This document shows, piece by piece, positions 44,166 to 54,900 of a DNA stretch of 64,000 nucleotides (the first letter of the stretch is position 1; each line of letters begins with the position of its first letter). A program made the translations under genes and the position numbers. The DNA comes from Lysinibacillus contaminans (GTDB lineage Bacteria > Bacillota > Bacilli > Bacillales_A > Planococcaceae): the NCBI RefSeq assembly GCF_001278945.1, contig NZ_LGRV01000001.1, forward strand, positions 62,001 through 126,000, written 5' to 3'. The notes below the pieces were generated by a model. The model saw only the letters and a program-made list of their open reading frames with translations, ran no database searches and was not told the origin of the DNA.

Positions 44166-45134
44166 GTGTGGACGAAATATAAACGCTTGCTTTTCATTTG
44201 TCTTATTGTGTTGATGCTTTCAGGCTGCAATCAGCAAACGAAAGAAGAAAAAAATAAATTAACAGTATTAACTGTTGAATTTTACAGTGGGGCACCAATT
44301 CCAGATTTATATTTAACCGTTACAGATTTGGCGACAGGTAAAGAGGTAGAGGATGCGCTTGGCTCTGTGGAGGGGGAGGCGACATTTTCGAAGTTAGTAG
44401 AAGGTAGAGAATATGCTGTAGCAGCGACGACTCTTGAAAATAGTGTGAGTGGAGAGGGATATACGACAATCGACACTTTTACATATGATCGAACAAAGCC
44501 GTATTATAAGCTGAAAACACATTTTTCACGTGGTGAGCAAGAGTTAGATGTTCCTATTATTATGCAAAACCCCGAGTTGCCGCATGGCTGTGAAATTACG
44601 TCTTTGACTGCGGTTTTAAATTATTATGGCATGGATGTCACAAAACTAGAAATGGCGGATAAGTATTTACCGAAGCAGGGGTTTAGAATGGTGAATGGAC
44701 AGCGCTTTGGCCCAAATCCTGCCCATGCTTTTGCAGGTAATCCGCGTGACAAGCAAGATGGAATGTATGTTTTTGCGGCACCAATTGTTAAAGCAGCTGA
44801 AGCCGTAATTGCAGACAAGAAGTCGGTTTTACGTGTAACAGATATGAGTGGTCAATCAAAAGAAGAAATTTTAAAGCTTGTACAAGATGGAATACCAGTC
44901 GTTGTGTGGGTAACGCTTGATTTATCACCACCGAAATCTAATAAGGGGTGGATTTATGAAGGTGAAAGTGTGCAACGAAATGGTTATAGTAATCTGCATG
45001 CAGTTGTGTTAACAGGGCATTTAGATGAGAAAGTAGTTGTGATGGACCCACTAAAAGGGTATGTAACATACGATGAAGATAAGTTTTTTAAAAGCTACCT
45101 AGAACTTGGAACGCAAGCAGTAGCCGTTCATTGA
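44166..45134 (+). CDS. Lipoprotein with C39-like peptidase domain
   Basis: A 322-residue lipoprotein: signal peptide with lipobox LSGC (Cys about residue 20). Residues 35-110 look like a beta-sandwich domain. The C-terminal part is a C39-like papain-fold peptidase: HGCEITSLTAVLNYYG (catalytic Cys and the usual Glu), SNLHAVVLTGH (His) and VVVMDPLKG (Asp). It would act on the outside of the membrane. Start: GTG at 44166, with AGGAGCG about 12 bases upstream, a wide spacing; no better start exists. Confidence 0.87.
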   Translation: MWTKYKRLLFICLIVLMLSGCNQQTKEEKNKLTVLTVEFYSGAPIPDLYLTVTDLATGKEVEDALGSVEGEATFSKLVEGREYAVAATTLENSVSGEGYTTIDTFTYDRTKPYYKLKTHFSRGEQELDVPIIMQNPELPHGCEITSLTAVLNYYGMDVTKLEMADKYLPKQGFRMVNGQRFGPNPAHAFAGNPRDKQDGMYVFAAPIVKAAEAVIADKKSVLRVTDMSGQSKEEILKLVQDGIPVVVWVTLDLSPPKSNKGWIYEGESVQRNGYSNLHAVVLTGHLDEKVVVMDPLKGYVTYDEDKFFKSYLELGTQAVAVH

Positions 45135-45171
45135 AAAATCTCAGCGATATCGAAATCGCTGAGATTTTTTT
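45134..45171 (+). terminator. Terminator
   Basis: AAAAATCTCAGCGAT pairs perfectly with ATCGCTGAGATTTTT around a six-base loop and continues into T7, overlapping the stop of the lipoprotein gene. Confidence 0.93.
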
Positions 45172-45246
45172 GACTGCATGAACAAGATTACGCTTGAAAT
45201 ATGATACACTTACTAAAAAAATAAAAGCTAAAGTGAGTTGAACAAT

Positions 45247-46479
45247 ATGGTCATTGAACACGCTTTTTTACCGGTTTTATTGGGAGATGAAATGAATGCT
45301 TATGGCATGGCACGTGCCTTTTACGAGTCCTATGGCGTAAAACCACTTGCGTTAAATCATACAAATAGGGCGAAAATCCAGCAGAGTGATTTACTTTCGT
45401 TTCGTGAGATACAAAGACTTCATATTGAGGAACGATTTGTAATTGCATTAAAGGCTATAGCAGAAGAATTTGCTGAGAAAAAATTATTGCTTTTAGCATG
45501 TGATGAATTTTATGTTAAAAAAATTATCCAACATAAAGAGGAATTGTCGGAGCTGTATGAGATTCCTTATGTAGATGCACCGCTAGCTGAGCAGTTATTA
45601 ACACGTAAAAACATGTATGAGCTCTGTGCAGAATACGGCTTTGAGTATCCAATGATGCATATTTGTACGGTCAATGATTATGAGGCGTTTGATGAACCTG
45701 TTGAGTATCCAGTTGTCATAAAGCCGATGAATATGACGAAGTATGAAGCCTGTATTTTCCCAGGTAAGAAAAAGGTTTATATTGCGTATAATGAGGAAGA
45801 GAAAAATGCGATTTTTCATGCTATTTACAAGGAATCGGCATATCGAGATGACTTGATGATACAGCAATATATTCCAGGGGATGACGCAAATATGCGTGTA
45901 GTAAATGCTTATGTTGGACAAGATTGCAAAGCCAAGTTACTATCTGTAGGAAACCCTATTTTAGAAGAGCATTCACCAGACGGAATTGGTCGATATGTCG
46001 CTATTATGACGACATATGATAAGGAACTTATGGATCGTGTGAAAACGTTTCTAGAGGCAATACAATTTCAAGGTTTCGCGACTTTTGACATGAAATACGA
46101 TGACCGAGACGGACAGTATAAGTTGTTAAGCATTGAACTACATAATGAGCTTTCGAATTATTATGTAACGGCAAGTGGCTATAATTTAATGCAGTACGTA
46201 GCGGATGATTTTATTCGTGGTAGCAAGCAACCATTAACATACGTACAAAAGAGACATCTTTGGACGATTGTTCCTAACGGTGTATTATTTAAGTATGTAT
46301 CTAATGAAAACCTTGTGATTGAAGCAAAAAGTTTAATTCGCCAAGGTTTAGCGACGGATTCTATTTTTAATTATAAAGATATGAATATGAAGCGCTGGAT
46401 GAATATGACGCTCGATAATTTAAACTATTACCGTAAGTATAAGAAATATTTTAACAACAAAGGTCTGACTAACAAATGA
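45247..46479 (+). CDS. ATP-grasp carboxylate-amine ligase, probable D-aspartate ligase
   Basis: A 410-residue ATP-grasp enzyme: N-terminal domain starting FLPVLLGDEMNAYGMARAFY, an ATP-binding segment with PVVIKPMNMTKYE and LMIQQYIPGDDANMRVV, and metal-binding residues around FDMKYDD and SIELHNELSNYY. This general layout resembles D-aspartate ligase Aslfm of Enterococcus faecium, which adds D-Asp to the Lys of peptidoglycan precursors. The next gene, overlapping by four bases (ATGA), encodes an aspartate/glutamate racemase, which would supply D-Asp. Lysinibacillus has Lys-D-Asp cross-bridges, in good agreement. Start: ATG after AAAGTGAG; ligase family firm, substrate inferred. Confidence 0.85.
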   Translation: MVIEHAFLPVLLGDEMNAYGMARAFYESYGVKPLALNHTNRAKIQQSDLLSFREIQRLHIEERFVIALKAIAEEFAEKKLLLLACDEFYVKKIIQHKEELSELYEIPYVDAPLAEQLLTRKNMYELCAEYGFEYPMMHICTVNDYEAFDEPVEYPVVIKPMNMTKYEACIFPGKKKVYIAYNEEEKNAIFHAIYKESAYRDDLMIQQYIPGDDANMRVVNAYVGQDCKAKLLSVGNPILEEHSPDGIGRYVAIMTTYDKELMDRVKTFLEAIQFQGFATFDMKYDDRDGQYKLLSIELHNELSNYYVTASGYNLMQYVADDFIRGSKQPLTYVQKRHLWTIVPNGVLFKYVSNENLVIEAKSLIRQGLATDSIFNYKDMNMKRWMNMTLDNLNYYRKYKKYFNNKGLTNK

Positions 46480-47177
46480 AAAAACGAACTCTAGGTATAA
46501 TTGGTGGCGTTGGTCCACTAGCAACGATGTTTATCGGTGAAATGATTGTAAGACGTACGAAAGCAACGAAAGATCAGGAACATGTGCATACCATTATTGA
46601 TAATGATACAAACATCCCTGATCGTACTGCATATATTTTAGATAACACGAAGGAAAATCCGGTGCCAGTATTAATCGAAGATGCGAAAAAACTTGCATCT
46701 GTTGGAGCGGAAATGATTATGATTCCGTGTAATACTGCTCATACCTTTTACGAAGAATTAGCGGAAGGTTCGCCTGTGCCAGTGCTGCATATGATTCGTG
46801 AAACGGCAAAACGTGCACATGATTTAGGTGCCAAACGTGTAGGTATTTTAGCGACAACAGGTACATTAACATCTCGTATGTATCAAAATGCGTTACAAGA
46901 GTATGGGATTACACCAGTTGTACCGAATACCGACATGAAGGAAAAAGTAATGTCGATTATTTACGACTATGTAAAAGCTGGCAAAGATGTAACGAAAGAA
47001 GATTGGCAACCTATAGAGGATGCGATGCTAGCACTTAATTGTGATCGTATTATTTTAGGCTGTACAGAGCTTTCTATTGTCAACCGCGATTTAAAGCTTA
47101 CAAAGAAATATATAGATTCACTTATTGTATTGGCGGAATGTGCAGTACTTGCATGTGGTTATGAATTAGTGGATTGA
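46476..47177 (+). CDS. Aspartate/glutamate racemase family protein
   Basis: A 233-residue PLP-independent racemase. Both catalytic Cys are present: MIPCNTAHTFY and ILGCTELSIV; the N-terminus is GIIGGVGPLAT, typical of aspartate racemases. It interconverts L- and D-Asp (or Glu). Overlap with the ATP-grasp ligase gene indicates coupled translation and a joint role in D-Asp supply for the wall. A terminator lies 128 bases downstream. Confidence 0.92.
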   Translation: MKKRTLGIIGGVGPLATMFIGEMIVRRTKATKDQEHVHTIIDNDTNIPDRTAYILDNTKENPVPVLIEDAKKLASVGAEMIMIPCNTAHTFYEELAEGSPVPVLHMIRETAKRAHDLGAKRVGILATTGTLTSRMYQNALQEYGITPVVPNTDMKEKVMSIIYDYVKAGKDVTKEDWQPIEDAMLALNCDRIILGCTELSIVNRDLKLTKKYIDSLIVLAECAVLACGYELVD

Positions 47178-47304
47178 CTTTATACAGCCTGAAGTTGAAT
47201 AAAGTTAAAGCTTCAGGGGATAACACAGATGTTTTGTGCGCGAAAGCGAAGTGTAAGCCTCAAGTGTTTTTGGACACGCATTTGCTGTTGTAAATTTGAT
47301 TAAG

Positions 47305-47336
47305 AACTCGCCTTTTCAATAAAGGCGAGTTTTTTA
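47305..47336 (+). terminator. Terminator of the ligase/racemase operon
   Basis: AACTCGCCTTT pairs perfectly with AAAGGCGAGTT around a five-base loop, followed by TTTTT. Confidence 0.9.
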
Positions 47337-47410
47337 CATGATTCAGCAAATGCTTGTGCATAGTTAGTGTGTTAAACTAGTGTCAAGTAGATAGAAAGTG
47401 GGAAGATATA

Positions 47411-48559
47411 ATGTCAGTAATAAATTTATTAAATGAAGCATTACAAGCAAAGTGGAGTTTCGAAGAACCAATGAAAATCCAAGAAGAAATGCTTCCAGCA
47501 ATGATTGAAGGAAAAGACATCGTAGCTGAATCACCAACAGGTTCAGGGAAAACGTTAGCATATGTATTACCTTTACTAAATAAAGTAAATGGTGCAAAAA
47601 AACAAACACAAGGCCTGATTGTAGCGCCATCACAAGAATTAGCGATGCAAATTGTTGAGGTTATTCGTGAATGGACAGCTGGTAGTGATATCACTGTGCA
47701 ACAACTTATTGGTGGTGCAAACTCAGCACGTCAAATTGAAAAATTGAAGAAAAAACCGACGATCGTTGTTGGGACACCTGGTCGTCTAAACGAATTAGTA
47801 CGTGCGGGCAAATTAAAGTTAAAAGAAGTTGAAACAGTTATTTTAGATGAATGTGACCAATTGTTAAGCCGTGAGTATCGTGTAGTGGTGAAATCATTTA
47901 TCGAGAATGCTGCTTTTGGTCGCCAGGTAGTTGTGGTATCTGCAACAATAACTGAAGAAATTGAGCTAGTGGCAAGTCGTTTGATGATCGAGCCAGTACG
48001 TATAAAAATTAGACCTGAAGATATGGTGAAATTCGGCAAAGTTGTGCATTCATTTGTGAAGGTCGAAGAACGTGAAAAAACAGATCTCTTACGTCGTCTA
48101 TCGCATACAGAAGGCCTACATGCATTAGCGTTCGTCAACAATATTGACCAGCTTTTAATGAAGGAAACGAAATTGCAATACCGTGCTGCACCAATCGTGA
48201 CACTGCATTCAGATATGAAAAAAGAAGAACGTAAAAAGGCTTTAGACGCATTCCGTAAAGGGGAAGCACGTGTATTAATTGCCACTGACATTGCTGCACG
48301 AGGTTTAGATATTGCAGGTTTAACACATGTTATTCATGTCGATGTGCCTCGTACAATCGAACAGTATCTACATCGTTCTGGTCGTACGGGTCGTGCAGGG
48401 GCTGACGGTGAAGTATTAACACTACTTTCCTATAATGATGAAAAAACGTATAAAAAATGGACACGTGAAATTCCTGGAAAGCCTGTGCAAAAAATTTGGC
48501 ATGATGGTGAGCTAATAGAAGGGAATTCTAAAACGGTCATAAAAAAGCGAGGGAAATAA
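47411..48559 (+). CDS. DEAD-box-type RNA helicase (YfmL-like)
   Basis: A 382-residue ATP-dependent RNA helicase core without extra C-terminal RNA-binding domain. Motif I is SPTGSGKT, Ia PSQELAMQ, Ib GTPGRL, II DECD (replacing DEAD), III SAT, V ATDIAARGLD, VI HRSGRTGRAG. The short size and gene structure resemble YfmL of B. subtilis, which takes part in cold adaptation and ribosome assembly. The aminopeptidase gene starts one base after its stop, so they probably form an operon. Confidence 0.92.
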   Translation: MSVINLLNEALQAKWSFEEPMKIQEEMLPAMIEGKDIVAESPTGSGKTLAYVLPLLNKVNGAKKQTQGLIVAPSQELAMQIVEVIREWTAGSDITVQQLIGGANSARQIEKLKKKPTIVVGTPGRLNELVRAGKLKLKEVETVILDECDQLLSREYRVVVKSFIENAAFGRQVVVVSATITEEIELVASRLMIEPVRIKIRPEDMVKFGKVVHSFVKVEEREKTDLLRRLSHTEGLHALAFVNNIDQLLMKETKLQYRAAPIVTLHSDMKKEERKKALDAFRKGEARVLIATDIAARGLDIAGLTHVIHVDVPRTIEQYLHRSGRTGRAGADGEVLTLLSYNDEKTYKKWTREIPGKPVQKIWHDGELIEGNSKTVIKKRGK

Positions 48560-48560
48560 G

Positions 48561-49790
48561 ATGACATTTGAAGAAAAATTACAAGAATACGCAGAGCTAG
48601 CAGTAAAAGTTGGCGTTAATATTCAGCCAGGGCAGTACTTATTAGTAAATACATCTGTTGATGCATTAGATTTTGCACGTTTAGTGGTAAAAGAAGCTTA
48701 TAAAGCTGGAGCAGGGCGTGTTCATGTCAATTTTTCGGATGGTCAAATTGACCGTGCTTATTTTGAAAATGCCTCAGAGGAAGAGTTCAATCGTTTTCCA
48801 GAGTGGGTTGTCAAAATGCGTGATGAACTAATTGAACGTAAAGGTGCACTTTTATGGATTGATGCGGCTGATCCTGATCTATTAACAGGTATTCAAGCAG
48901 ATCGTTTATCAACACATCAAAAAGTTTCTGGTGAGGCATTAAAAAACTATCGCAATGCGGTCATGAAGGATTTAATCGCTTGGTCTATCGTGGCAGTACC
49001 ATCAACAAAATGGGCAGCGAAAGTATTCCCTAATTTAAGCGTTGATGAGCAAGTACCTGCTCTTTGGGAAGCAATATTCAGAACAGTGCGTATTGGTGAT
49101 GGAGATGCGGTTGAGAAATGGCGTAAACACGTCACAGATTTAGAATCGCGCGCTGCATTATTAAATGCGAAAAAATATGCGAAACTGCATTACACAGCGC
49201 CGGGTACAGATTTAACAATTGCACTAGCACCACAGCATAAATGGCTTACTGGTGGTAGTAAAACACCAGATGAGACGGTGTTTATTGCGAACATGCCTAC
49301 GGAAGAAGTTTATACACTACCGATAAAGCAAGGTGTTAATGGTTATGTGAGTAATACGAAACCACTGGTGTATCAAGGCAACATTATTGATGAATTTAAG
49401 CTAACTTTTGAAGAAGGTAAAATTGTGAAGGCTGAAGCGCAGGTTGGTCAGGATTTGTTGCAGGAATTAATTACTGTCGACGAAGGTTCATGCTATTTAG
49501 GTGAGGTTGCTCTAGTGCCGCATGAATCACCAATTTCTGCTTCTGAAATTCTATATTTCAATACTTTATTTGACGAAAATGCGTCCAACCATTTAGCGAT
49601 TGGTGAAGCTTATCCGACATGTTTAGAGGGTGGCCGTGATTTAGAAAAAGGTCAGTTAGAAGCGCTCGGAGCCAATATTTCTATGACACATGAGGATTTT
49701 ATGATTGGCAGTAGTGATATGGATATTGACGGTATTTTACCTGATGGTACAGTAGAGCCGATTTTCCGTAAGGGTAACTGGGCGTTTTAA
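48561..49790 (+). CDS. ampS: Aminopeptidase of family M29 (AmpS)
   Basis: A 409-residue metallo-aminopeptidase, near the length of B. subtilis AmpS. Metal ligands and active-site segments are seen in FIANMPTEEVYTLP, CYLGEVALVPHESP, FNTLFDENASNHLAIGEAY and MTHEDFMIGSSDMDIDG. The enzyme releases N-terminal amino acids from peptides in the cytoplasm. It follows the helicase with one base between stop and start; the site GAGGGAAATAAG is within the end of the helicase gene. Confidence 0.94.
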   Translation: MTFEEKLQEYAELAVKVGVNIQPGQYLLVNTSVDALDFARLVVKEAYKAGAGRVHVNFSDGQIDRAYFENASEEEFNRFPEWVVKMRDELIERKGALLWIDAADPDLLTGIQADRLSTHQKVSGEALKNYRNAVMKDLIAWSIVAVPSTKWAAKVFPNLSVDEQVPALWEAIFRTVRIGDGDAVEKWRKHVTDLESRAALLNAKKYAKLHYTAPGTDLTIALAPQHKWLTGGSKTPDETVFIANMPTEEVYTLPIKQGVNGYVSNTKPLVYQGNIIDEFKLTFEEGKIVKAEAQVGQDLLQELITVDEGSCYLGEVALVPHESPISASEILYFNTLFDENASNHLAIGEAYPTCLEGGRDLEKGQLEALGANISMTHEDFMIGSSDMDIDGILPDGTVEPIFRKGNWAF

Positions 49791-49837
49791 CGTAACGACT
49801 TTACGCACATGAATAATGGATACTATGAGGTGAGCAG

Positions 49838-50749
49838 ATGAAACGATTATTGAGCATAATAAGTATTGCTATACTTTCGGTGACGGTAGGCGTTTCATCT
49901 GCTTTTGCGTCTACTGAAAATTATATTGCAGTGGGTGATTCACTAGCTGCTGGTCAAACACCGCATCAGGAAATTGATGCTGGTTACGCCGATTTGATTG
50001 CGATGCGACTTAGTATGATAGGGCAGTTAAGCTATTATACGAAGGAACTCGCTTTCCCTGGTTTTACAACTGCAGATGTATTAGAACGAGTGCAGTCAGA
50101 GGAAGCGAGTGCATTATTAAAAAATGCAACGCTAATTACGATTTCTGCCGGAGCGAATGATTTATTGCGATTGGTACAAGTGAATCCGAATGCTGGGACT
50201 TTAGCATTTTCGCAGCTACAGGCAGATTATGCGTTGAATGTGGCAAGAAAAAACATGGCTGAAATTTTAGAAGAACTGCGAGTGCGTGCACCAAAAGCCG
50301 ATGTGTATGTGATGGGTTATTATTTTGCATATCCTAATGTACATCCCTCACAAAAAGAGGGAACGAATGAACAACTTGTTCGATTGAATACCATTTTGCA
50401 ACAACAAGCCGAGCAAGCAGGTGCGACTTATGTTAATGTGTATGATGCTTTTGGTTTAAATGGAGTCAATTATGTGCCTAATATAGCAGACGTCCATCCA
50501 AACTTTGAAGGCTATCGTCAAATGGCAAATGCATTCTTGAAAGCTTATACCGGAAATGAGGCACTTGCTATTCAACCTTCAGAGTTGCCAGAACCTAATC
50601 CAAAGACGTTTGAAGAAATTTTAGACATGCAACGTACAACGGAAACAGAAGTTGAATCAGATGAGGTAGCAGTCATTGTAGAAAAAAAGCTGCCATTACT
50701 AGGTTTTCAGAGATTTATAGAACGTAGGAAAGAGATTCTAGCAATTTGA
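49838..50749 (+). CDS. Secreted SGNH/GDSL hydrolase
   Basis: A 303-residue protein with a signal peptide (residues 1-25, ending at AFAS). The SGNH domain shows block I AVGDSLAAGQTP, block III ISAGANDLLRL and block V IADVHPNFEGY with the catalytic His. The C-terminal 60 residues are an acidic, probably unstructured tail. Substrate unknown; wall or lipid esters are possible. It shares the fold with the cytoplasmic SGNH protein at 23592 but is not closely similar. GAGGTGAG lies five bases upstream of the ATG. Confidence 0.9.
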   Translation: MKRLLSIISIAILSVTVGVSSAFASTENYIAVGDSLAAGQTPHQEIDAGYADLIAMRLSMIGQLSYYTKELAFPGFTTADVLERVQSEEASALLKNATLITISAGANDLLRLVQVNPNAGTLAFSQLQADYALNVARKNMAEILEELRVRAPKADVYVMGYYFAYPNVHPSQKEGTNEQLVRLNTILQQQAEQAGATYVNVYDAFGLNGVNYVPNIADVHPNFEGYRQMANAFLKAYTGNEALAIQPSELPEPNPKTFEEILDMQRTTETEVESDEVAVIVEKKLPLLGFQRFIERRKEILAI

Positions 50750-50832
50750 ATCTCTTTTCTTTATCTCATTTTAAGAACATATATTCTTGTTTGAATCGTG
50801 GTAAAATGGAAAAAAGAATGGAGGTACGATGA

Positions 50833-51990
50833 ATGAAAATATTCCATACAGCGGATTGGCATTTAGGAAAGCTGGTTCAGGGTGTTTATATGACCGAAGA
50901 TCAACACTATATTTTACATCAATTTATGCAAGCAATTGATGAGGAAAAGCCTGATGCCATAATTGTGGCGGGCGATTTATATGATCGATCAATGCCACCT
51001 GTAGAGGCAGTGAATTTACTAAATGATACGTTCGCTGAAATTGTGTTGGAGAAAAAAATTCCCGTATTAGCGATTGCGGGCAACCATGATAGCGCTGGAC
51101 GTTTGAATTTCGGTAGTCGTTTAATGCGCAAGAGTGGGCTTCATATGGCGGGGCAGTTTACGAAAGATCATGCACCGATTGTTCTGTCAGATGAATTTGG
51201 TGATGTGCATTTTCACCTCGTTCCATTCGCAGAGCCTGCTGCGGTACGCACGATTTTAGCAGATGATACTATTCAGTCACATCAAGACGCTATGAAAAAA
51301 ATAATAGCGCATATTGAAGAGACGATGGATACCTCAAAGCGTAATGTTTTCATCGGACATGCCTTTGTGACTAAGTACGGAAAAGAAGAAGAAAATACGA
51401 GTGATTCAGAGCGTCCCTTATCAATCGGTGGTTCCGAGTGCGTGGATGCAGCGCTATTCGAACATTTTAACTATACAGCACTTGGCCATTTACATAAGGC
51501 GCATTTTGTCTTGAATGAAACAATTCGTTATGCAGGTTCGCCGTTAAAGTACTCACTTTCGGAACACCTACATGAAAAAGGATTTTTAATCGTCGAGTTA
51601 GATGCCGAAGGGCAAGTAACGGTAGAAAAGCGCAAATTGATTCCGAGACGCAATTTACGTGTGGTGGAAGGCTTGATGGACGATTTACTACAGCTGACGC
51701 CAAGTGAGGATTATGTCTTTGTACGTTTAACGGACGACACACCAGTTTCTTCCCCAATGGAACGAATTCGTACCGTATTTCCGCATGCATTGCATATTGA
51801 ACGCATGGCGGCCCATGCTGATTTATCACCTGAAATTCAAGCAATAGAAACGGAAAAAGTAGAGGATATTGATTTATTCCGTGTTTTTTATGAGGATATG
51901 GTCGGCGAACAGCCGGATAGTGAAACTGAGCGTTTATTTACTGATATGCTTCAAGAATTACTCGATGAAGAACGGGAGGTTGCTCAATGA
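50833..51990 (+). CDS. sbcD: Exonuclease SbcCD subunit D
   Basis: A 385-residue Mre11-type nuclease subunit. Metal-binding motifs are HTADWHLGK, GDLYDRS, AGNHDSAGR, IGHAFV and LGHLHKAH. With SbcC it opens DNA hairpins and processes double-strand ends. The gene overlaps sbcC by four bases (ATGA). GGAGG lies nine bases before the ATG. Confidence 0.96.
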   Translation: MKIFHTADWHLGKLVQGVYMTEDQHYILHQFMQAIDEEKPDAIIVAGDLYDRSMPPVEAVNLLNDTFAEIVLEKKIPVLAIAGNHDSAGRLNFGSRLMRKSGLHMAGQFTKDHAPIVLSDEFGDVHFHLVPFAEPAAVRTILADDTIQSHQDAMKKIIAHIEETMDTSKRNVFIGHAFVTKYGKEEENTSDSERPLSIGGSECVDAALFEHFNYTALGHLHKAHFVLNETIRYAGSPLKYSLSEHLHEKGFLIVELDAEGQVTVEKRKLIPRRNLRVVEGLMDDLLQLTPSEDYVFVRLTDDTPVSSPMERIRTVFPHALHIERMAAHADLSPEIQAIETEKVEDIDLFRVFYEDMVGEQPDSETERLFTDMLQELLDEEREVAQ

Positions 51991-54900
51991 AACCATTAAA
52001 ATTAACCATTACTGCATTTGGCCCTTATAAAGATACAGAAGTCATTGATTTTGAGCAGCTAGGGGAACATCGATTATTTGCGATTTCAGGGAAAACCGGA
52101 GCTGGAAAAACAACCATATTTGATGCTATTTGCTATGCACTTTATGGTGCAGGAAGTGGTGAAGATCGTCAGGATACTGCGACATTACGCAGTGGCTTTG
52201 CAGAGGATGATGTATATACAGCGGTAGAGCTGATATTTGAAATGCGCGGGAAAACCTATCAAGTTTTACGTCAACCAGGTCATATTAAAGCAAAAAACAA
52301 AAGCATCACAGGTAAGAAGATAGAGCTGGCAGAAATTAAAGCAGGTGTCGCCGATTTTAGCATTGTTGAAAAGCAACAAACGAATGAGGTCGACAAAAAG
52401 TTGCAGGAAATCGTTGGTTTAACGAAGGATCAGTTTAGTCAAATTGTGATGTTGCCACAAGGTGAATTTCGTAAACTATTAACGTCTGATTCTACGAATA
52501 AAGAAGCGATTTTACGAAAAATCTTTAAAACAGACCGCTTTGGTGAGATGACGAAAAAGCTTGATGCAAAACGTAAGGAAGCAGAAAAAGATTTAGAGCG
52601 TGCCAAGCAATTAAAAGAGCATTTATTAGGGCAAATTGCAGGTGCTCTACCTCAACGTTCATCGCCACTTTTTGACTGCATCGCTAATAATACCGACAAT
52701 ATGCATCAACTCATGGCAGCACTTGAAACGGAACAAACTTTCTATACTGAAAATATTCAAATAGAGCAAAAGCGTTATGACGAGGCATATGCACTGCATC
52801 AAAAAGAGCAGGAGCATTACAGTATGGCAAAGGCGCTAAATGAACAATTTGAAGAACAAGCAAAACGTCAAATTCGACTTCAAGCACTTGAAAAGGACCG
52901 AAGTATTTATGCTGCAAAAGAACTGGAACTAAAAACAGCAGAGCGAGCAAATAGTTTACTTATTTTTGAACAACAATGTACAGATTTACGCGCTGATCAG
53001 GATCGAAAAGAACAAACCTATCAACAGGCGATCACAAAGCAGCAAACTGTTGAAGCACAACTTAAAGTGGCCCAAGAGGTGTTTGTACAAGAAGAAGCGA
53101 AAGAGCAGGAACGTCAGCAAGCTTTACAGCAAGAGCTGAAATTACAAGAGTTACTGCCGGCATTTGAGACGTATGAAACAAATCGCCGTCAATTACAAGC
53201 GTTAGAGCAAGATGTAATAACGGCTCGGCAAGCAGTAACTGACAATCAAGAAATGCTTGAGAAAGAGCAAGTACAATTACAACAACTTGCGCAAAGAATA
53301 ACAGACTACGAATTACAACTTGAACCATACGAAACCTATTTAGAACAGCTACCAAAGCTTCGTGAGCAAGTAGCGTTACTGACACAGGTTGAGAAATACG
53401 AGAATACGATTGAATCTTCGAGTCATGATGTAAACATAGCGGTTACCCAGTATAAAAATTCAAAGCAAGTACTTCAACAGCTAGAACAAAAATGGATTGC
53501 CAATCAGGCGAGTATTTTGGCGGCAAAATTAGTAGCAGGCGATCCTTGCCCAGTATGTGGCAGTACGACACATCAAGTATCACCTTTTACTGAAGTAGAG
53601 GAGATTGATGAAGAGCGACTAGAAGAAATTCGAGAGTTGGTCCATGCAGAAGAGCGCCTATATTTTGAAAAGGAAGCGGCACTCAAATCGGCTAAACAAC
53701 TGTATAAAGAAACCGATGAACAGCTAGCGTCTTTAAATATTTCAGTAACTGACCAACTTGATATTTTTGCATCCTTACAACATGTAGAGCAACAAATTTC
53801 CACTTTGAAAGTAGTTAGTGAACAATTGTCTTTAGTACGAACAAAGCAGAAAAATCTGTTTGAAGTAGCAGAGAGGTTGCAGGCGAAACAATTACAATTT
53901 GAACGACTTTTTGCAGAACGGTCAATGGAGCTAACAAAGCAACAGACGATCGTGGCGGAACAGCAAAAACATATTCCAGAAAATTTACAGTCACTACAGG
54001 CATTAAAGCGTGCAATTGATGATGCAGGTAAACATAAAATTGCGCTACAAACAGCATGGCAGGCAAGTCAGCAAAACTTACAGGTGACAAAAGAAGCGGC
54101 TAGTAATGCAACAACGGCAGTTGAGTTAGCAAAAAAAGCTTATGAGGAAGTAGTAGCAAACTTAAATCTAAAACGCGAGCAATTTGCAACGAGCATGAAG
54201 GATGTTGGATTTGAAAGCTATCAAGCATATGATGCAGCGAAAAGAAGCATCGAGCAAATTGACGAATTGCGTAAAGCTTGTAGTGACTACGAACAACTGC
54301 TTCACACATTGCAAGTGCAAATTTCTGAAGGAGCTAAACAGTTACAGGGCAAAGAGAAGCAAGATTTAGCCTTGATGGAAGCTGAGCTCGTAACGCTACG
54401 TGCGACTTACGAGGAAGCGTTTAATAGCCTGCAACGTACGAAAGGCTATGCGCAAGCTTGTGCGGACTTTGTCGTGAAATTAAAAGAGGCATCTGAAGAA
54501 ATACAATCACTAGAAAAAGAAGCGGGGCGCGTTAAAGAACTGCATTCATTACTAAATGGTCAAAATGCGAAAAAAATATCCTTTGAACGTTATATTCAAA
54601 TCAATTATTTAGATAAAATTACAGCAGCGGCTAATTTACGTCTGTATCATTTATCGAATGGGCAATTTGAGCTTCGCCGCTCGGATCGATTAGAAAAGCA
54701 TGCGAAGCAAAGTGGGCTTGGACTGGATGTCTATGATGCCTATACTGATCAAATCCGTGATGTCAAAACATTGTCCGGTGGTGAGAAGTTTAATGCGTCA
54801 TTAAGTCTTGCACTTGGTATGGCAGATGTTATTCAAAGCTTCCAAGGAAATATTCGCATTGAAACGATGTTTATCGATGAAGGTTTTGGTTCACTTGATG

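Noticed and set aside
44282..44476. Minus-strand ORF in the lipoprotein gene
   Set aside because: Overlaps a gene with a clear lipobox and peptidase motifs; no start signal.
53062..53385. 107-codon minus-strand ORF in sbcC
   Set aside because: Antisense of Gln/Glu-rich coiled-coil codons commonly gives long open reverse frames.
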